Of a stretch of DNA of 64,000 nt, positions 1-10,617 are shown piece after piece. Within the stretch, counting starts at the first letter, position 1. Every line of letters starts with the position of its first letter. The DNA is from Symbiodinium natans (lineage: Eukaryota; Sar; Dinophyceae; Suessiales; Symbiodiniaceae), in NCBI GenBank assembly GCA_905221605.1, contig CAJNDS010002302.1:888022-952021 (forward strand), written 5' to 3'. Under the pieces are notes generated by a model, which searched no databases, was not told the origin of the DNA, and saw only the letters and a list, made by a program, of their open reading frames with translations. A program made the position numbers and the translations under genes.

Positions 1-25
1 CCTAAACCCTAAACCCTAAACCCTA
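1..25 (+). repeat. C-rich telomere repeat at window start
   Basis: About 3.5 perfect CCCTAAA units start at base 1. A C-rich strand reading 5' to 3' from the left end is the orientation expected at a left chromosome end. Only 25 bp are present, so a true terminus and one more interstitial array cannot be told apart from this window. Confidence 0.75.
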
Positions 26-109
26 GCTTAGGGGACTGGGGGTGGATGTTAAAGGCATCCTCTCGAGAGTGGGCTTGCTAAGGAGGGTCCTGTCCTAAAC
101 CCTAGACGG

Positions 110-178
110 GTTTAGGGTTTAGGGTTTAGGGTTTAGGGTGTAGGGTTTAGGGTTTAGGGTTTAGGGTTTAGGGTTTAG
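110..178 (+). repeat. Interstitial TTTAGGG array
   Basis: About ten TTTAGGG units with one GTGTAGGG variant, facing opposite to the array at base 1. It is the first of dozens of interstitial arrays that recur every few hundred bases across the window in both orientations. Confidence 0.9.
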
Positions 179-179
179 T

Positions 180-285
180 GCCCTTATTCCCTTTTTTGGG
201 GTGTTTAGGTTCCCTCATAAGCCCCTTTCAGCAAAGAAGGGCACCCTTTCTACTCCCAGGTTGCTGGGCAACCTAGTAGAACTTC
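180..285. mobile_element. Short interspersed element, family M5
   Basis: The motif 'gttccctcataagccccttt' followed by 'gaagggcacccttt' and 'ctcccaggttgctggg' recurs, diverged, near 38160-38240, 60220-60295 and 29690-29735. Related pieces with a 'gacccagagtaggccc' arm occur near 8090, 29575 and 38130. No protein is encoded, so it looks like a non-autonomous element; full length and ends are not resolved. Confidence 0.5.
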
Positions 286-298
286 AAAATCGAAGCAT

Positions 299-318
299 CT
301 TCTCTTTGCCTTTGCCAG
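299..318 (+). promoter_or_regulatory. Pyrimidine tract and AG acceptor before the first exon
   Basis: A strong pyrimidine run ends in CCAG at 315-318, 12 bases before the ATG at 331. If the organism is a dinoflagellate, this would be a candidate spliced-leader trans-splice acceptor for the first gene. The tract is seen; its role is inferred. Confidence 0.35.
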
Positions 319-330
319 GCGGGCAGCAAG

Positions 331-360
331 ATGTCTGAGGTCGCTTGCTGGCACTTCAGG
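331..360 (+). CDS. Putative first exon of coiled-coil gene
   Basis: ATG at 331 in the context GCAAG-ATG-T opens a ten-codon reading MSEVACWHFR. It ends directly at a GT that is the first dinucleotide of a TTTAGGG array (361-). Phase is 0, matching the next island at 808. It is the only plausible start codon upstream of the coiled-coil exons, but an exon this short is weak evidence alone. Confidence 0.4.
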
Positions 361-569
361 GTTTAGGGTTTAGGGTTTAGGGTTTAGTACGGTTTAGTAT
401 TTAGGGTTCTCAAAGCTGGGGCGTGCGCATGTCTCATCTAGGATTCTTGCACAAAAAGGCTTCGAACAACTAACGGTATCTAACGCGTCTTTGGTTTCTG
501 AGGGCCAGGGGGTTTCGGAGATTCCTACCCTCAACCCTAAGCCCCAACGAAACCCTGGAAAAGCCGAAA

Positions 570-783
570 CCCTAAACACGTAGCCCCTAAACCCTGAAAC
601 TCTAAAACCCTAGAACCCTACAACCCTAGAACCCTAACACCTTTTAAAACCCTAAAACCATAAAACCCTAAAACCCTAAATCCCTAAACCCTAAACCCCT
701 AAGCCCCTAAACCCCTAAACCCTAACCCCTAAACCCCTAAACCCCTAAACCCCTAAACCCCTAAACCCTAAACCCTAAACCCC
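570..783 (+). repeat. Degenerate CCCTAAA / CCCCTAAA array
   Basis: About 25 units. The left part carries scattered variants and the right part (about 690-775) is mostly the 8-mer CCCCTAAA. It lies immediately left of the coding island at 808-868. Confidence 0.85.
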
Positions 784-807
784 CCAACCAAAACTCCTTC
801 ATCTGAG

Positions 808-868
808 GAGCTCACGGCTGCGCGCAACGAGGCCTCTGCGGCCCAGGCCGAGCTAGCAGCCACCCAAG
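808..868 (+). CDS. Coiled-coil exon 2
   Basis: Reads ELTAARNEASAAQAELAATQ, an Ala/Glu-rich helix-forming segment. Left edge: pyrimidine-rich 'ctccttcatctgag'. Right edge: GT of 'gtttaggg', the start of the next array. Enters in phase 0 and leaves in phase 1. A CCCTAAA array lies on its left and a TTTAGGG array on its right, the arrangement repeated across the window. Confidence 0.6.
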
Positions 869-1188
869 GTTTAGGGTTTAGGGTTTAGGGTTGAGGGTTT
901 AGGGTTCAGGGTGTAGGGTTTGGGGTTCGTGGTAAAGAGCAAGTTCATATCCCCCTAAACTCTAAATCCTCCTCTAAACCCTAAACTCTGGCCTGGGGTT
1001 CGGGGCTGCCCTAGCCCCTAAGACATCTAGTCTGGGGTTGCTTTGGATCTTTTTCCTGATTTTTCATGTTGTGTGGGCCCAAGCCCCATATAACCCAAAC
1101 CCGGAACACTAAATCCGAAACCCTAAACCCTAAGCCCCGAAACCCTCTAGGCCCCCACCCCCCCCCCACCCCCCCTTCCAAACGACAG

Positions 1189-1229
1189 CGGGTGCCAGCG
1201 AGCCCACCACGAGCTTGGCCCTAGCCTGC
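1189..1229 (+). CDS. Exon 3 of coiled-coil gene
   Basis: Bounded by 'aaacgacag' and a GTATGT donor. A 2-base start completes the split codon left by 808-868, and the frame reads GASEPTTSLALAC to a phase-0 end. Composition alone is not convincing; the call rests on both splice-like borders and phase fit with its neighbours. Confidence 0.45.
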
Positions 1230-1609
1230 GTATGTAGGGCTTGGGGCCCGTGAGTCCTAAACGCTAAACTCCACACCCCAAGCTCTGAACCCTACATCCT
1301 AGACCCTAAATCCTAAAAGCAAAAGCTCTACACCCCAAATATCCCCAGATCCTGAACCCTAAGTCCTAAACCGAACACCCAATCCCTAAGTCCTAAACGC
1401 CCAACTCTACACCGTCTACACCCCAAACATCCCCAGATCCTGAACCTTAAATCCTAAAGCCGAAGACCCAAACCCTAAGTCCGAAAAAGCCAAACTCTAC
1501 ACCCTTGAACCCTAAACCCTAAATCCTAAACCCTGAACCCTAAACCCAAAATCCTAAAAAGGTATACTCTACACCCTTAAACCCTACATGGCACGAAACG
1601 CGTTGTCAG

Positions 1610-1663
1610 GAGCAGCTGGAAAAGGAGCTTGCCGCCACAAAGAGCGCAACCTGGTGGAGAAGA
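1610..1663 (+). CDS. Coiled-coil exon 4
   Basis: After 'gttgtcag' the frame reads EQLEKELAATKSATWWRR, a typical coiled-coil heptad segment, in phase 0. Donor GT choices are 1664 or 1673, both giving phase 0. The telomere-like tract 'ggggtttggggtttagg' starts just downstream. Confidence 0.55.
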
Positions 1664-1922
1664 GTTACAAAAGTTGGGGTTTGGGGTTTAGGTTTTAGGG
1701 TTGAGGGTAGGTTCCCAATGAACAACTGTAGTTTGAAGAGCTACGTGGATTTTTGTCGGGGTTGGGGCTTTTAGCCAAGCCTTTCATCAACTGTCACCAA
1801 TCATGGATGCATATTGTGACTTTGGCGAAGCTCCTAAACCCTCCCTCCCTAAACTTTAAACCCTAAGCTTTAAGCCCGCAGCGGTTTCCGAAAAGCACCA
1901 CTTGGAGGTTTATGGTACTTAG

Positions 1923-1999
1923 AAAACCATTCTCCCGGAAGCAGCTGAGGAGCTGGATGCGGCGAAGGCCGACCTGGAAGCGGCAAAGAAGCAGGCAAG
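1923..1999 (+). CDS. Coiled-coil exon 5
   Basis: Starts after TTAG at 1919-1922 in phase 0 and includes EELDAAKADLEAAKKQ. It ends at a good GTGAGG donor in phase 2. Strongly helical, E/A/K-rich. It is the fifth island in succession whose phase agrees with the one before. Confidence 0.65.
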
Positions 2000-2293
2000 G
2001 TGAGGTGTAGGGTTTAGGGTTTTAGGTATTTTGTCGGCTTTACAAATGGTCAGGTGTAGGGGTTAGCATTTTTGGTCTTTCTTCGGCTGTAGAAAGGGCT
2101 TTAGGGCTTGAGAGTTTTGGGGTTTTAGAGTTTCTGGGTTTAAGTTTTTGTTTTTCGGATTTTAGGGTTGCAGCTTTGGGGCTTTCGGCGCTTTCTTGTG
2201 TTAGTTTAGGGCTTTCTGGCTTCAAGGTGGTAGGGCATTAGGGTTTAGGCTTGAGGTTGGGGGTTGCCCAATGTGGCAAACGCGTTCCTCAAG

Positions 2294-2330
2294 CGAAAGT
2301 GGCGAAGGCGAGATTCCTAGCGATGAGCTC
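2294..2330 (+). CDS. Acidic island, possible C-terminal exon
   Basis: After 'cgttcctcaag' a 1-base start completes the split codon from 1923-1999, and the frame reads ESGEGEIPSDEL before a TAA made by the junction with the CCCTAAA array. No GT donor is visible. It may be a real C-terminus, or an exon whose 3' edge was overrun by repeats. Confidence 0.35.
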
Positions 2331-2331
2331 T

Positions 2332-2414
2332 AAACCCTAAACCCTAAACCCTGACCCCTAAACCCTAAACCCTAAACCCTAAACCCTAAACCCTAAACCC
2401 TAAACCCTAAACCC
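2332..2414 (+). repeat. CCCTAAA array
   Basis: About 11 nearly perfect units. With the TTTAGGG array at 2501-2610 it forms an inverted pair around a ~90-bp island. Confidence 0.9.
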
Positions 2415-2462
2415 TTGGGCCGTCACTTTCGAGGTTCGCGTAGGTGGGCTTCGGGATTGCAG

Positions 2463-2497
2463 GCTCAAAGCCTGGAGCCCAAGAACTTCAGCGCAGG
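2463..2497 (+). CDS. Possible small exon
   Basis: Lies between 'gattgcag' and a GT inside 'ggttgaggg', at the centre of a CCCTAAA / TTTAGGG inverted pair. The frames are open but too short to show coding character; the call rests on position and splice-like borders only. Confidence 0.3.
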
Positions 2498-2500
2498 GTT

Positions 2501-2610
2501 GAGGGTTTAGGGTTCAGGGTTTAGGGTTTAGGGTTTAGGGTTTAGGGTTTAGGGTTTAGGGTTCAGGGTTCAGGGTTCAGGGTGTAGGGTTTAGGGTTTA
2601 GGGTTAGGGA
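2501..2610 (+). repeat. TTTAGGG array
   Basis: About 15 units with TTCAGGG variants clustered at the right end. It is the opposite-strand partner of the array at 2332-2414. Confidence 0.9.
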
Positions 2611-2936
2611 GCCCTAAGCCTTGATTTCCTGAAAGCCTTACCCTTCACCCAACAGCGTGGGGCTGCTTAACCACCGACCTCAGAGACTGCGAGAGCGCTT
2701 CGTTGAGGCAGACAGACAAGGGGCCCCAAAAAACACCTGCAATAAGGAATCTGCCTTAGTGCCCTTAAAAAAAAAAACTCTGACCCTCCCACCACCATTT
2801 CAGTGTAGAGGTGCTACCTATCTAGTGAAGTAAGGAATCTGCCTTGCTGTGTTACGTTTCTTGCGGGGGATGTTAATATGAAGCAAGGAAGATAGCCCGT
2901 GAACCCTAAACCTTAAACTCTCAGCCCTATCCTTTC

Positions 2937-3027
2937 AATGACGGGTACCGGAGTCTCTGGGAGGTTGGTGCGGCCTCGGATGAGCTTGCTGCCGCCAAGC
3001 AGCTGCTCGGACAACAACATATATTAA
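2937..3027 (+). CDS. Coiled-coil-like island
   Basis: An open + frame includes ASDELAAAKQLLGQQ, similar in composition to the exons on either side. Borders are not resolved: the candidate acceptor is an AG near 2952 and no clear GT donor follows. Confidence 0.4.
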
Positions 3028-3049
3028 GGGGGAAGCTCCTTTCGAAGGC

Positions 3050-4080
3050 TGTAGGAGCAGGGGGGGGCGGGGGGGGGCCTCAACCCCGAACCCTAATCTG
3101 CAAGACCCTAAACCCCAAGCACTAACTAAGCCCTTGGTAACGCTAACCCTACGACCCTTAAAATCGTATCTTGGTTCAACATATGCGGTTCTCCCGGGGG
3201 GGGGGGGGGTGCCCCTGATCTTGGAACCCGTTTGTTTGAATAACGTCCGCAATGCACGCAGGTTTGCTGTTTAGGGCTACCCTATACCCTAAACCCTCCC
3301 ATCTTTGAGCCAGAGTTGTAGGTATGGAGACCGAGGTGACTTGTGTGGCTTGAGGCCTGAGCACAACTTTGAGTTTAGGAGGGACTCCTCATGGCGCGAG
3401 GTGATCGTTGGGGCAGTTGTTTCTTAAGCTGCTAGCCGCTGACACAGTTACCTTCCTGCCCAATATGTTTCATCATGCTATCTAGCAAGGAGTACCATGT
3501 CCAGATCTCTGCATGAGTGCGGTCTAGCCCTAAACCCTACCTCCAATGACTCGTTTATGGGGTTTGGAAGGGGGGGACGTGGGGGGCCCCTCCCTTTCTG
3601 AAGCTAGTGTGAGTTTTCGTGCCCGTGGTGCTCATGTGGTTTCGGATGTGGGAGAGTGAGACCAGCCAAGGCAAGTGGCAGAGAAAGAGGCTGGCCGTCG
3701 AGATTTTCGGGGGTCATTTACGGGTTTCCTTTACGGGTTTGCTGGAATTTCGGTGCCTTGAATCATTAGAATAGGGTTTCAGGGGGCCAGTCCAGTAAAC
3801 TTATGTAGCATCGAGTAGTAGTTATTCCGAAGAGGGGGTTCAACCTTTGGGGTTTTAGGGTCACAGAAAGCCAATGCCCAAACTCTAACCCATACAACAA
3901 AAAAGATACGTAGGCTACCGCAGCTACTTGGGCTGTGGGGGCTTCGGCTAGGGGCGCAGAACTGTCTAAGCCCCTGTAAAGCCTAAATCCTAAACCCTAA
4001 ACCCTAAATCCTAAACTTTAAACCCTAAATCTTAATCCCTCAAGCCTAAAACCCATAAGCCTAAGCCCATAGGGTTTCCG
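3050..4080. other. Intron-like stretch
   Basis: About 1 kb with short G tracts (3061-3077, 3196-3209), scattered single telomere-like units and no reading frame I would defend. It probably separates coiled-coil exons. Confidence 0.4.
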
Positions 4081-4087
4081 GTTAAAG

Positions 4088-4159
4088 AGGCGCAAATCGT
4101 CGCCTTGCAGACGGAGCTGGCAAAAGTGCAGGAGGAGCATGAAGAAGCTTGGCAGACAG
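4088..4159 (+). CDS. Coiled-coil exon
   Basis: The frame reads VALQTELAKVQEEHEEAWQT and ends at CAG|GTCGTG in phase 1. Acceptors are possible at 4087 (2-base start) or 4089 (phase 0). The HEEAW ending resembles the QHEAVKQQHEAAKQDAW run of the exon at 5744, suggesting related repeats. Confidence 0.6.
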
Positions 4160-5165
4160 GTCGTGGCCATTCTGGGTTGACGTTGGGGGTTGAAGGTTTT
4201 CGGGCATATAAACTCAGGGTTTACGGCGCCAAGGTCTGGGTTGAAGTAGCCCCAAGTGCATGGTCCATCCGCGCCCTCTGATCAGGGTGGAGCAGTGCAT
4301 AATGATATGCACTGTCCCCCCAACCCTATTCCCGAAGCCCGAAACCCTAAATCCAAACATCCGCACAGCAGCCGCGGTTCTCTCATATGGGGTCCGAAAC
4401 GCTGTACGGTCCGAAGCGAGACGAACAACGAATGAGACATCAAGGATCACAGCACCAAACTTGTTTTTGGAAACCCTAAACCATAAGCTTAAACCCTTTG
4501 CCTTTCAGAAACAGGCTTTGTTGATCTGGCTACAGGGTAAAAAGGTTCCTCCGAGTACGTAGCCATGGGGTATGCCCCCCAAGCCCTAGAAAGTAAGGTA
4601 GACTGATCTTGGAAGTTACTGGGTCTGGGGTAGAGGTAGGGTCTAAAGATAAGCCGAAGGGTCCATCTGCCAACCCTAAACCCTAAACCCTAAACCCTAC
4701 ACCTTATAGTGCAAACCCTTTTCATGCCCACGTACATACTATTTAGAGGACATGGAGCCTTGGAGTAGTTCAGGAATCCGTTCAGTGGCACCACAACCCT
4801 ACGCAGGTATGTAGGTTTAGGGTTTAGGGCTTAGGGCTTAGGGTTTCACAAGGCTCATGTAAGAAGTGTGGCCCCCCAGCCTTGTAGAACCCATACCTCC
4901 CACATGCGGCTTTGGGTTGATGGTTTGGGTTTAAGGGGTTTTTCCCAAACCCTAGACCCTTGATCCCAGACCCTAGACCCTATAGTAGAAGCCAAAAAGT
5001 TGGAAACTCAATAGCCTCAATCCCTAAGAGTAAAGTATAGGGAATCCCAGCACGATTTGTCCTCAAAAAGGTTTCCAACTTTTTGGGGTTCACTGTAGGC
5101 CCAAACCTAGAAACCAAAACCTATCAACCCAAGCCTGTCAAGCCTACGTAAACCGTTCCCACAAG

Positions 5166-5212
5166 CGGACGCCTCCAAGGGCGCGAAGTCCAGCCACGAG
5201 GGCGTGAAGAAG
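5166..5212 (+). CDS. Exon, Lys/Ser/Ala-rich
   Basis: A 2-base start after 'ttcccacaag' matches phase 1 from 4088-4159. It reads ADASKGAKSSHEGVKK to a GT at 5213 in phase 0. Charged and plausible as part of the coiled-coil protein. Confidence 0.5.
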
Positions 5213-5654
5213 GTCCATGTTGTGTTTTGGGCCACTCTGAAATTGAAGAATCCGATAGCCCCCGACTCGCCATTTGACATAGTAAGTGGGCTAGTAAGCT
5301 GGGTTATGGAGAGTATTTTAAGGTTTCTAGGGGATACGTACGTAGACTTACGAAGTCAAAAGGGCTCCCAAGCAAACCCTGGCACACCCTACGTCCTAAA
5401 CCCAAAGCCACGAAACCATAAACCCGAAACCCTAAACCCCAAGCCGAAATCCTAAACCCTTCATGATGCAGGTTCAGGGTATGTTAGGGTTAAGGGGTTC
5501 GGGTTCTAGGGTTTAGGGACGTAGGGTTTTAGGGGATAAGCGGGGTGCTAGGAATGGCGGGCACATGCCCAGAGTGCAACTGGATGCCTTACTTGAAGGT
5601 TATGTGTAACTATACGACACTAGCAAAAAACACCCTTTACCCATATGCCCTAGT

Positions 5655-5738
5655 AGCAGTAAGAGTTCCTAGACCCTAAACCCTAAAACCCTAAACCCTA
5701 ATCCCTAAACCCTAAACCCTAAACCCTAAACCCTAAAC
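5655..5738 (+). repeat. CCCTAAA array
   Basis: About 11 units directly left of the exon at 5744. The matching TTTAGGG array starts near 5850, just after the exon. Confidence 0.9.
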
Positions 5739-5743
5739 GTTAG

Positions 5744-5830
5744 GGCGCAGCTTGGGAGGAGATTGAAGACCTCCAGACGCAGCACGAGGCGGTGAAGCAG
5801 CAACACGAGGCGGCCAAGCAGGACGCGTGG
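5744..5830 (+). CDS. Coiled-coil exon (HEA repeats)
   Basis: Starts in phase 0 after TTAG, where the array ends, and includes QTQHEAVKQQHEAAKQDAW, an internally repeated helix. It ends in phase 0 at GTTTCG. At 29 codons it is one of the clearest coding islands; CCCTAAA on the left and TTTAGGG on the right frame it. Confidence 0.7.
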
Positions 5831-6396
5831 GTTTCGAGTGTGAGCATCAAGGGTTTAGGGTTTAGGCTTTAGGCTTTAGGCTTTAGGGTTTAGGGTTTAG
5901 GGGTTTAGGGTTTAAGGTTCAGGGTTTAGGGTTTAGGGTAAAGAGTTTAGGGTTTAGAGTTTAAAGATCTCGGCCCTTAACCCGAAACCCTCAACCCGAT
6001 TTCGGGTTGCTCCAGGCAGGCGTTCGCCTTGTTGCTCGTTTCTGGGAGCTAGAGCCCAGAATTCGCGCGCAGCTCATTTCTTTGTAGGGTTTCGGGCTTA
6101 GGGCCGTTTAGGGTTTAGGGTTTAGGGTTTAGGGTTCAGGGTTTAGGGTTTGTTTAGGGTAGAAGGGTTTCGTGTAATGGAGTATTGCTTCGGGCTTTCC
6201 GGCTGTTGAGCTGATAGAGGACACGGGTGCAAGGGTTGAAGTCTTATGTTTTTTTTTGTGGTGCTGTACTGTAACTTTAGGTCCTTAGCCTTTTTTGGCT
6301 TATTGGGTTTCCTACCCTTCTAAGTGCAGCCAAGATTTCAAGCGGAGTGCAGCAGACAGTAGGGTTTAGTGTTTAGGGCCCCCCCCCCCCCCCAAA

Positions 6397-6505
6397 ACCT
6401 ACTATGATTATTATTATCATGATTATGATTATGATTATGATTATTATATATATATAATTATCATTATTATGATTATGATTATGATTATTATTATTATTAT
6501 TATAC

Positions 6506-6536
<31 letters not shown>
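6397..6536. repeat. AT-rich microsatellite
   Basis: Interrupted GATTAT / TTA / TA simple repeats follow a run of about 15 C (6380-6394). In the antisense direction this translates to poly-Asn and poly-Ile, which is not a gene. Confidence 0.9.
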
Positions 6537-6802
6537 AGGCCCTTTGTAGCATGAGGCTCGTCAGGTAATGTTTAGGGGAGATTGCGGGTGGCAAACTCAG
6601 GGACACCTTGGTCCCAGTACTTTTAGGGTTTAGGGGTTTAGGGGTTCAGGGGTTTAGGGTTTAGGGTTTAGGGCCTTTTCAGAGTGAGGTCCCTAGCCTC
6701 AAGCCGTGTGTTGACGATGTGATGTACAGTGTACAGGCCAACCTCAATGACCTTTGTTTTTTTGGAAAATCTCCCCGAAACCCTACACCATAAACGGTAA
6801 AG

Positions 6803-6863
6803 CGAAAGCCAACGTGAAACAACTGAGGCGCGAGCTTGGTATCATTGTTCAGGCTTATCTAAG
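6803..6863 (+). CDS. Coiled-coil exon
   Basis: After 'acggtaaag' a 2-base start leads into VKQLRRELGIIVQAYL, ending at a GT (6864) in phase 2. The next island, 7663-7731, needs exactly one base, so the junction is phase-consistent. Confidence 0.55.
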
Positions 6864-7662
6864 GTTACCCCAAGACAAGGAACCAGAACCCCAAGGCCCA
6901 GGGCTGAGGGTTTAGGGTTTGGTTTTTAGGGTTTAGGGTTGAGGGTTTAGGGTTTAGGGTTTAGGGCTTAGGGCTTAGGGTTGAGGTTTTAGGAAGATTC
7001 CATGATCTGTTTATATGGTCCCTGGCTGGGCGCTATAGATTTTAACTTTCCATGGGCTATGTATGGGGTTATGTAAGGATGAAGGCCCGTAGAACAACTT
7101 TCATCATGTCTCCAAATCAACTCCTGGATACTAATAACGGCAACAAACAACTAGCAGCAACTGATCGCAGCCCACAACGACCAGAGCCGCCAGACAAAAC
7201 ACACACGTCCGGAGGAGTTCGGGTTCAGTGTAAGGCTGGCGAATAAGCTCTTCGGGTAGATACCTGGTCAATTAATCTAGGCCTGAGAGAACGTATATGC
7301 GCCCCGTATATAACTTCTATACCGTATAAAACTCAAGGGCCCATTTCAGGAACCTTTAAGGAAGGTAACCTCCAAACCCCTCATAGCATTATTCTGATGT
7401 TCATCATCATCAGTGTTTTGTTGTTGTCCTTGCTAGAGGTAGATGCATACCATTTGGAAATACTACATCGTTGCCCAGGAAACCCCTAAACCCTAAACAC
7501 ATAAACCCTGAACTCTATAAACCCTAAACCCTGAATCCTGAACCCTGAACCCTAAACTCTAAAACCTGAACCCTGAACCCTAAACCCTAAACCCTAAGCC
7601 CTAAACCGCCTAAACCCTAAACCCTAAACAGGGTTTAGGGTTTGGTGACTCGTGGCCCGAAG

Positions 7663-7731
7663 CCACATGTCTTCGGAGGAGGTTGAAGCTGCACAGACGG
7701 CCCATGAGGCGACCAAGCAGGACACTCCAGC
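7663..7731 (+). CDS. Coiled-coil exon
   Basis: A 1-base start after 'cccgaag' leads into EEVEAAQTAHEATKQD, close in sequence to the exon at 5744. It ends in phase 2 at GTTTAG, the first bases of a TTTAGGG array. A CCCTAAA array (7485-7628) lies on its left. Confidence 0.65.
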
Positions 7732-8290
7732 GTTTAGGGTTTAGGGTTTAGGGTTTAGGGCTTAGGGCTTAGGGTTTCGGGCTTCCTCCCCCTACTTTGT
7801 CTAATTGTGGGGTAACATTTTACATGCTTAAGGGTACTGAAACTCAATAAGGAACAGAAATTTGAGGTTTAATGCTATCCCAACCATGAGCTAGCCTAGA
7901 CCCTGAAGCCTGAAACCTTACCCTCAACCCGCCCGAAACCCCAAACAACGGACCGACATCCACCCCCCCCCCCCCCCTTTCCGGTAAACCTTTTGGGTAT
8001 TTTTTCTTTGTTCAAGGGACATTATCTTGGACTCCCAGCTTGTCCCTCGTTAAACATTTTCGAAGGGAGTAGAGGGGAAGAGTCCAGGACCCAGAGTAGG
8101 CCCGTATTCCCTTCTACGAGAGTACGTAGTGTTCCCTATCTCATATCTAACTCAGAGTACATTGTATGCCCTATAGTAGCAACCGAAGAGGATCCCTTAT
8201 TGCACGCTGCACCCTTCGGGCTATGTAGACGGTTTACTCCGGGACTCGTCGAAGCCCCGAGACCTCGGCCCTAAAATCCTACCCCCTCAG

Positions 8291-8465
8291 AATGCAGTTG
8301 GCTGCACAAACTCCTAAACACGCGACATCGTCACAAGAGCACTCGCCACAGACTCCTAGCACGCACGGGATCTGGCAATGTTGTGTGCTTCGGGTGGACA
8401 AAATGCTCCACTCCACCCACGCAGGCCATGCGAAATGCACCTTGAAAAAACTCCGCGACTCAGCC
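8291..8465 (+). CDS. Exon, 58 codons
   Basis: After 'ccccctcag' a 1-base start (fits phase 2 before it) opens a 58-codon frame beginning MQLAAQTPKHATSSQEHS. It ends at a GTACGT donor in phase 0, among the longest single exons here. Polar, Gln/His/Ser-rich, probably a linker rather than coiled coil. Confidence 0.55.
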
Positions 8466-8654
8466 GTACGTTGAATCCAGTGGTCGTCCCTGGTAGGTCG
8501 AAACCCTACACCCCAAAGCCCAGAACCATCCAAAGCCACCCTAAGCCCCTCTGAAACCCTCAAACCCCAAACCCCTAAAACCCGAACGCCCTAAAACAGA
8601 AACCGTGAACCCTAAGCGCCTCAACCCATCAATGATGCTCATGTAGACCCAAAG

Positions 8655-8713
8655 CCCGACAAGCACACTCTCCAACGCGACAAGGAGTTGGAGCAGCACA
8701 AGGAGCAGTCAGG
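8655..8713 (+). CDS. Coiled-coil exon
   Basis: Phase-0 start after CAAAG, reading HTLQRDKELEQHKEQ, a clear charged coiled coil, to a GT at 8714 in phase 2. A telomere-like tract ('gttttgggtttgggg') begins at the donor. Confidence 0.6.
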
Positions 8714-9095
8714 GTTTTGGGTTTGGGGTCGAGGGCTTGCGGTTTGCGGTTGATGTGGACCCTGGAGGGTTTGGAACCTGGATCGTCCTCTCTAAGCAAA
8801 CCTAAAACGTAGCCCTATGTAGGCTCTTGCCAGGGGGTGCTGATGGGACGAGCAGACAAGTCTTGGCATCATCCTCCAGCCTACGACTTCATGTTGCCCT
8901 AAATCCTAAATCCCACACCGGGGCTACTATTCCTCCGCACCAAAGCACAAACCCACACCCTAAACAAAAAAACCCTAAACCTTGAAGCCCGAAAGCCCGA
9001 AAATCCCTGAAGTCCCCAAACCCTAAACCCCTAAACGCCCTGAAAAAAGCCTTATTAAAGTCCCCCTGTAAGGCCTCAGAGCACGAAACCCTCAG

Positions 9096-9138
9096 TTTCG
9101 GTTCGAGGTTCCGCTTCGGCCTCCTTGGCGAAGACAGG
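9096..9138 (+). CDS. Exon, Phe/Arg/Gly segment
   Basis: A 1-base start after 'aaaccctcag' matches phase 2 before it. It reads FGSRFRFGLLGEDR and ends at GTTTGG in phase 0, as the next island needs. Supported mainly by borders and phase. Confidence 0.5.
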
Positions 9139-9172
9139 GTTTGGGTAATGCTTCTTTTAGTGGGGCGGTTGG

Positions 9173-9292
9173 GGCGGGGGGGGGGGGGAGGGGGAGGGGG
9201 GGGGGGGGGGGGAGGGGGGGGGGAAGGGGGGGGGAGGTGGGGGGGGAGGGGGGGGGGGAGGGGGGGGGGGAGGAGGGGGGGGTTGGGGTGGG
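9173..9292. repeat. 120-bp G-rich tract
   Basis: Almost pure G with scattered A and T. It gives open frames on both strands (poly-Gly, poly-Pro) with no coding meaning. It could form G-quadruplexes and could be an assembly weak point. Confidence 0.9.
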
Positions 9293-9343
9293 GGTGGGGG
9301 TTCGGCTTTGACCGCACGCTCCCTAATCCCTAAAGTACGTCAG

Positions 9344-9379
9344 GCTGCGAAAAGGGCGAGCATCGAGGCGCTAAAAAAA
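9344..9379 (+). CDS. Short exon
   Basis: Phase 0 after 'tacgtcag', reading AAKRASIEALKK to GTGTCG in phase 0. Both neighbours agree in phase. The frame stays open downstream, so a longer exon ending at a later GT is possible. Confidence 0.5.
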
Positions 9380-9736
9380 GTGTCGGGGGACAAGGAAGGA
9401 CGTGACATAAGAAACCCGCAAACAAAAAGCACGAGCCTGAAACCCAGAGGCTGCCAAAGTTCCTACATAGGTCCTACATGGGCCGCAGACATAAGAGTAG
9501 GAGGACATGAAACAACATGAAACCAGTAGCTATGGGCTATAGACACTCCGAAGGGTTGGGGCTGCTCAAGAAGAAGACCCCCTAGCCTAAACCCTAAACC
9601 TTAAACCCTAAACCCTTATCCCTAAACCCTTATCCCTAAACCCTAAACCCTAAACAAGGGTTTAAACCCTCAACCCAGACCAGGATGCAGGGGAGTGGGT
9701 GGGCGTATGTGGGCATGACAGGATCAACTTTCTCAG

Positions 9737-9779
9737 GCCAAGTCCGCTGCCCTGGATGCCCTCTGTCTGATATGCTGCC
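9737..9779 (+). CDS. Short exon
   Basis: After the strong acceptor 'actttctcag' reads AKSAALDALCLICC in phase 0, leaving in phase 1 at GTGATA. Amphipathic and plausibly helical. Confidence 0.45.
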
Positions 9780-10617
9780 GTGATAGTGTGTACTGTAGTG
9801 GGGATAGTTGCGGCTGGTGCGCCATTTTTCTTTGGGCTGCTGTTGCTGTGATTGAGTTGTGTGTTGTCTTACATGTCACTCACTATTTCATGTACTGTAC
9901 TCATCTATTTCACAGGTTTTTTGTTAGACGGAACGGGTGTTGCCTGGTTTTTGGGGGCGTCTCAGGGTGTATTCAGAGGCGGGCTCGCGTCTCGGATAGC
10001 TTTGCGACAGGAGGAGGAGGAGGAAGGGGAGGCTTTCGAGGATGTTTTGAGGTTTATGGTTGAAGCGTCTACAAAGCCAAAAGACCCGAGTCCTGATGCC
10101 CTGAAGACCCCATCCCCTAAACCCCCGAGACCTCCTAAAGCCTCTAAAAGCCCCCCTAAAGCCCACCAAAGCCTTTCTAAAGCCTCCTAAACCCCCTAAC
10201 ACCTGAATCCCTACTTCGACGCAACCGCCCGCAAGCCTCTGATATGACCTGCACTCTACGTACCATCGTTGGGTTTTGGGCTTTTGGGGTTCAGGGACCC
10301 CATATCCCCCTACATATTCGCTGAAGAACCCCCAAAAAAAACAAAACGGCAAAAAGCCTTCTTCCTTCTGAGCGAATTACAGGGATCATTGTCTTTTGTT
10401 CTATTTTTTGTTGTTTTCTGGCGAGGGGGAGTTGGGGGGGTCCTAGGCAAATAGCCGTATCTATCCCTTCACTTGAGCGACCTAGGTAGGTTCTTCAAAA
10501 GCGCCACAGTGTCTTTGAACCCTAAAACTGTTAAAACTCACCGAGGTGCCACTCTGCTTCCGACCCCACCTGCAATCTGAAACCCTGCACAAAAATAGTG
10601 CCGTAGGCCATAGCCCT

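Noticed and set aside
4260-4562. 100-codon + open frame
   Set aside because: Partly telomere-like translation (PKPETLNPN); no supporting motif or clear exon borders.
6373-6606. Minus-strand poly-Asn/Ile frame
   Set aside because: Translation of AT microsatellite.
7052-7246. 64-codon + open frame
   Set aside because: Possibly an exon (contains LLDTNNGNKQLAATD) but both ends lack clear splice sites and phase with neighbours was not established.
8889-9333. Poly-Pro and poly-Gly open frames
   Set aside because: Translation of the G-rich tract on each strand.
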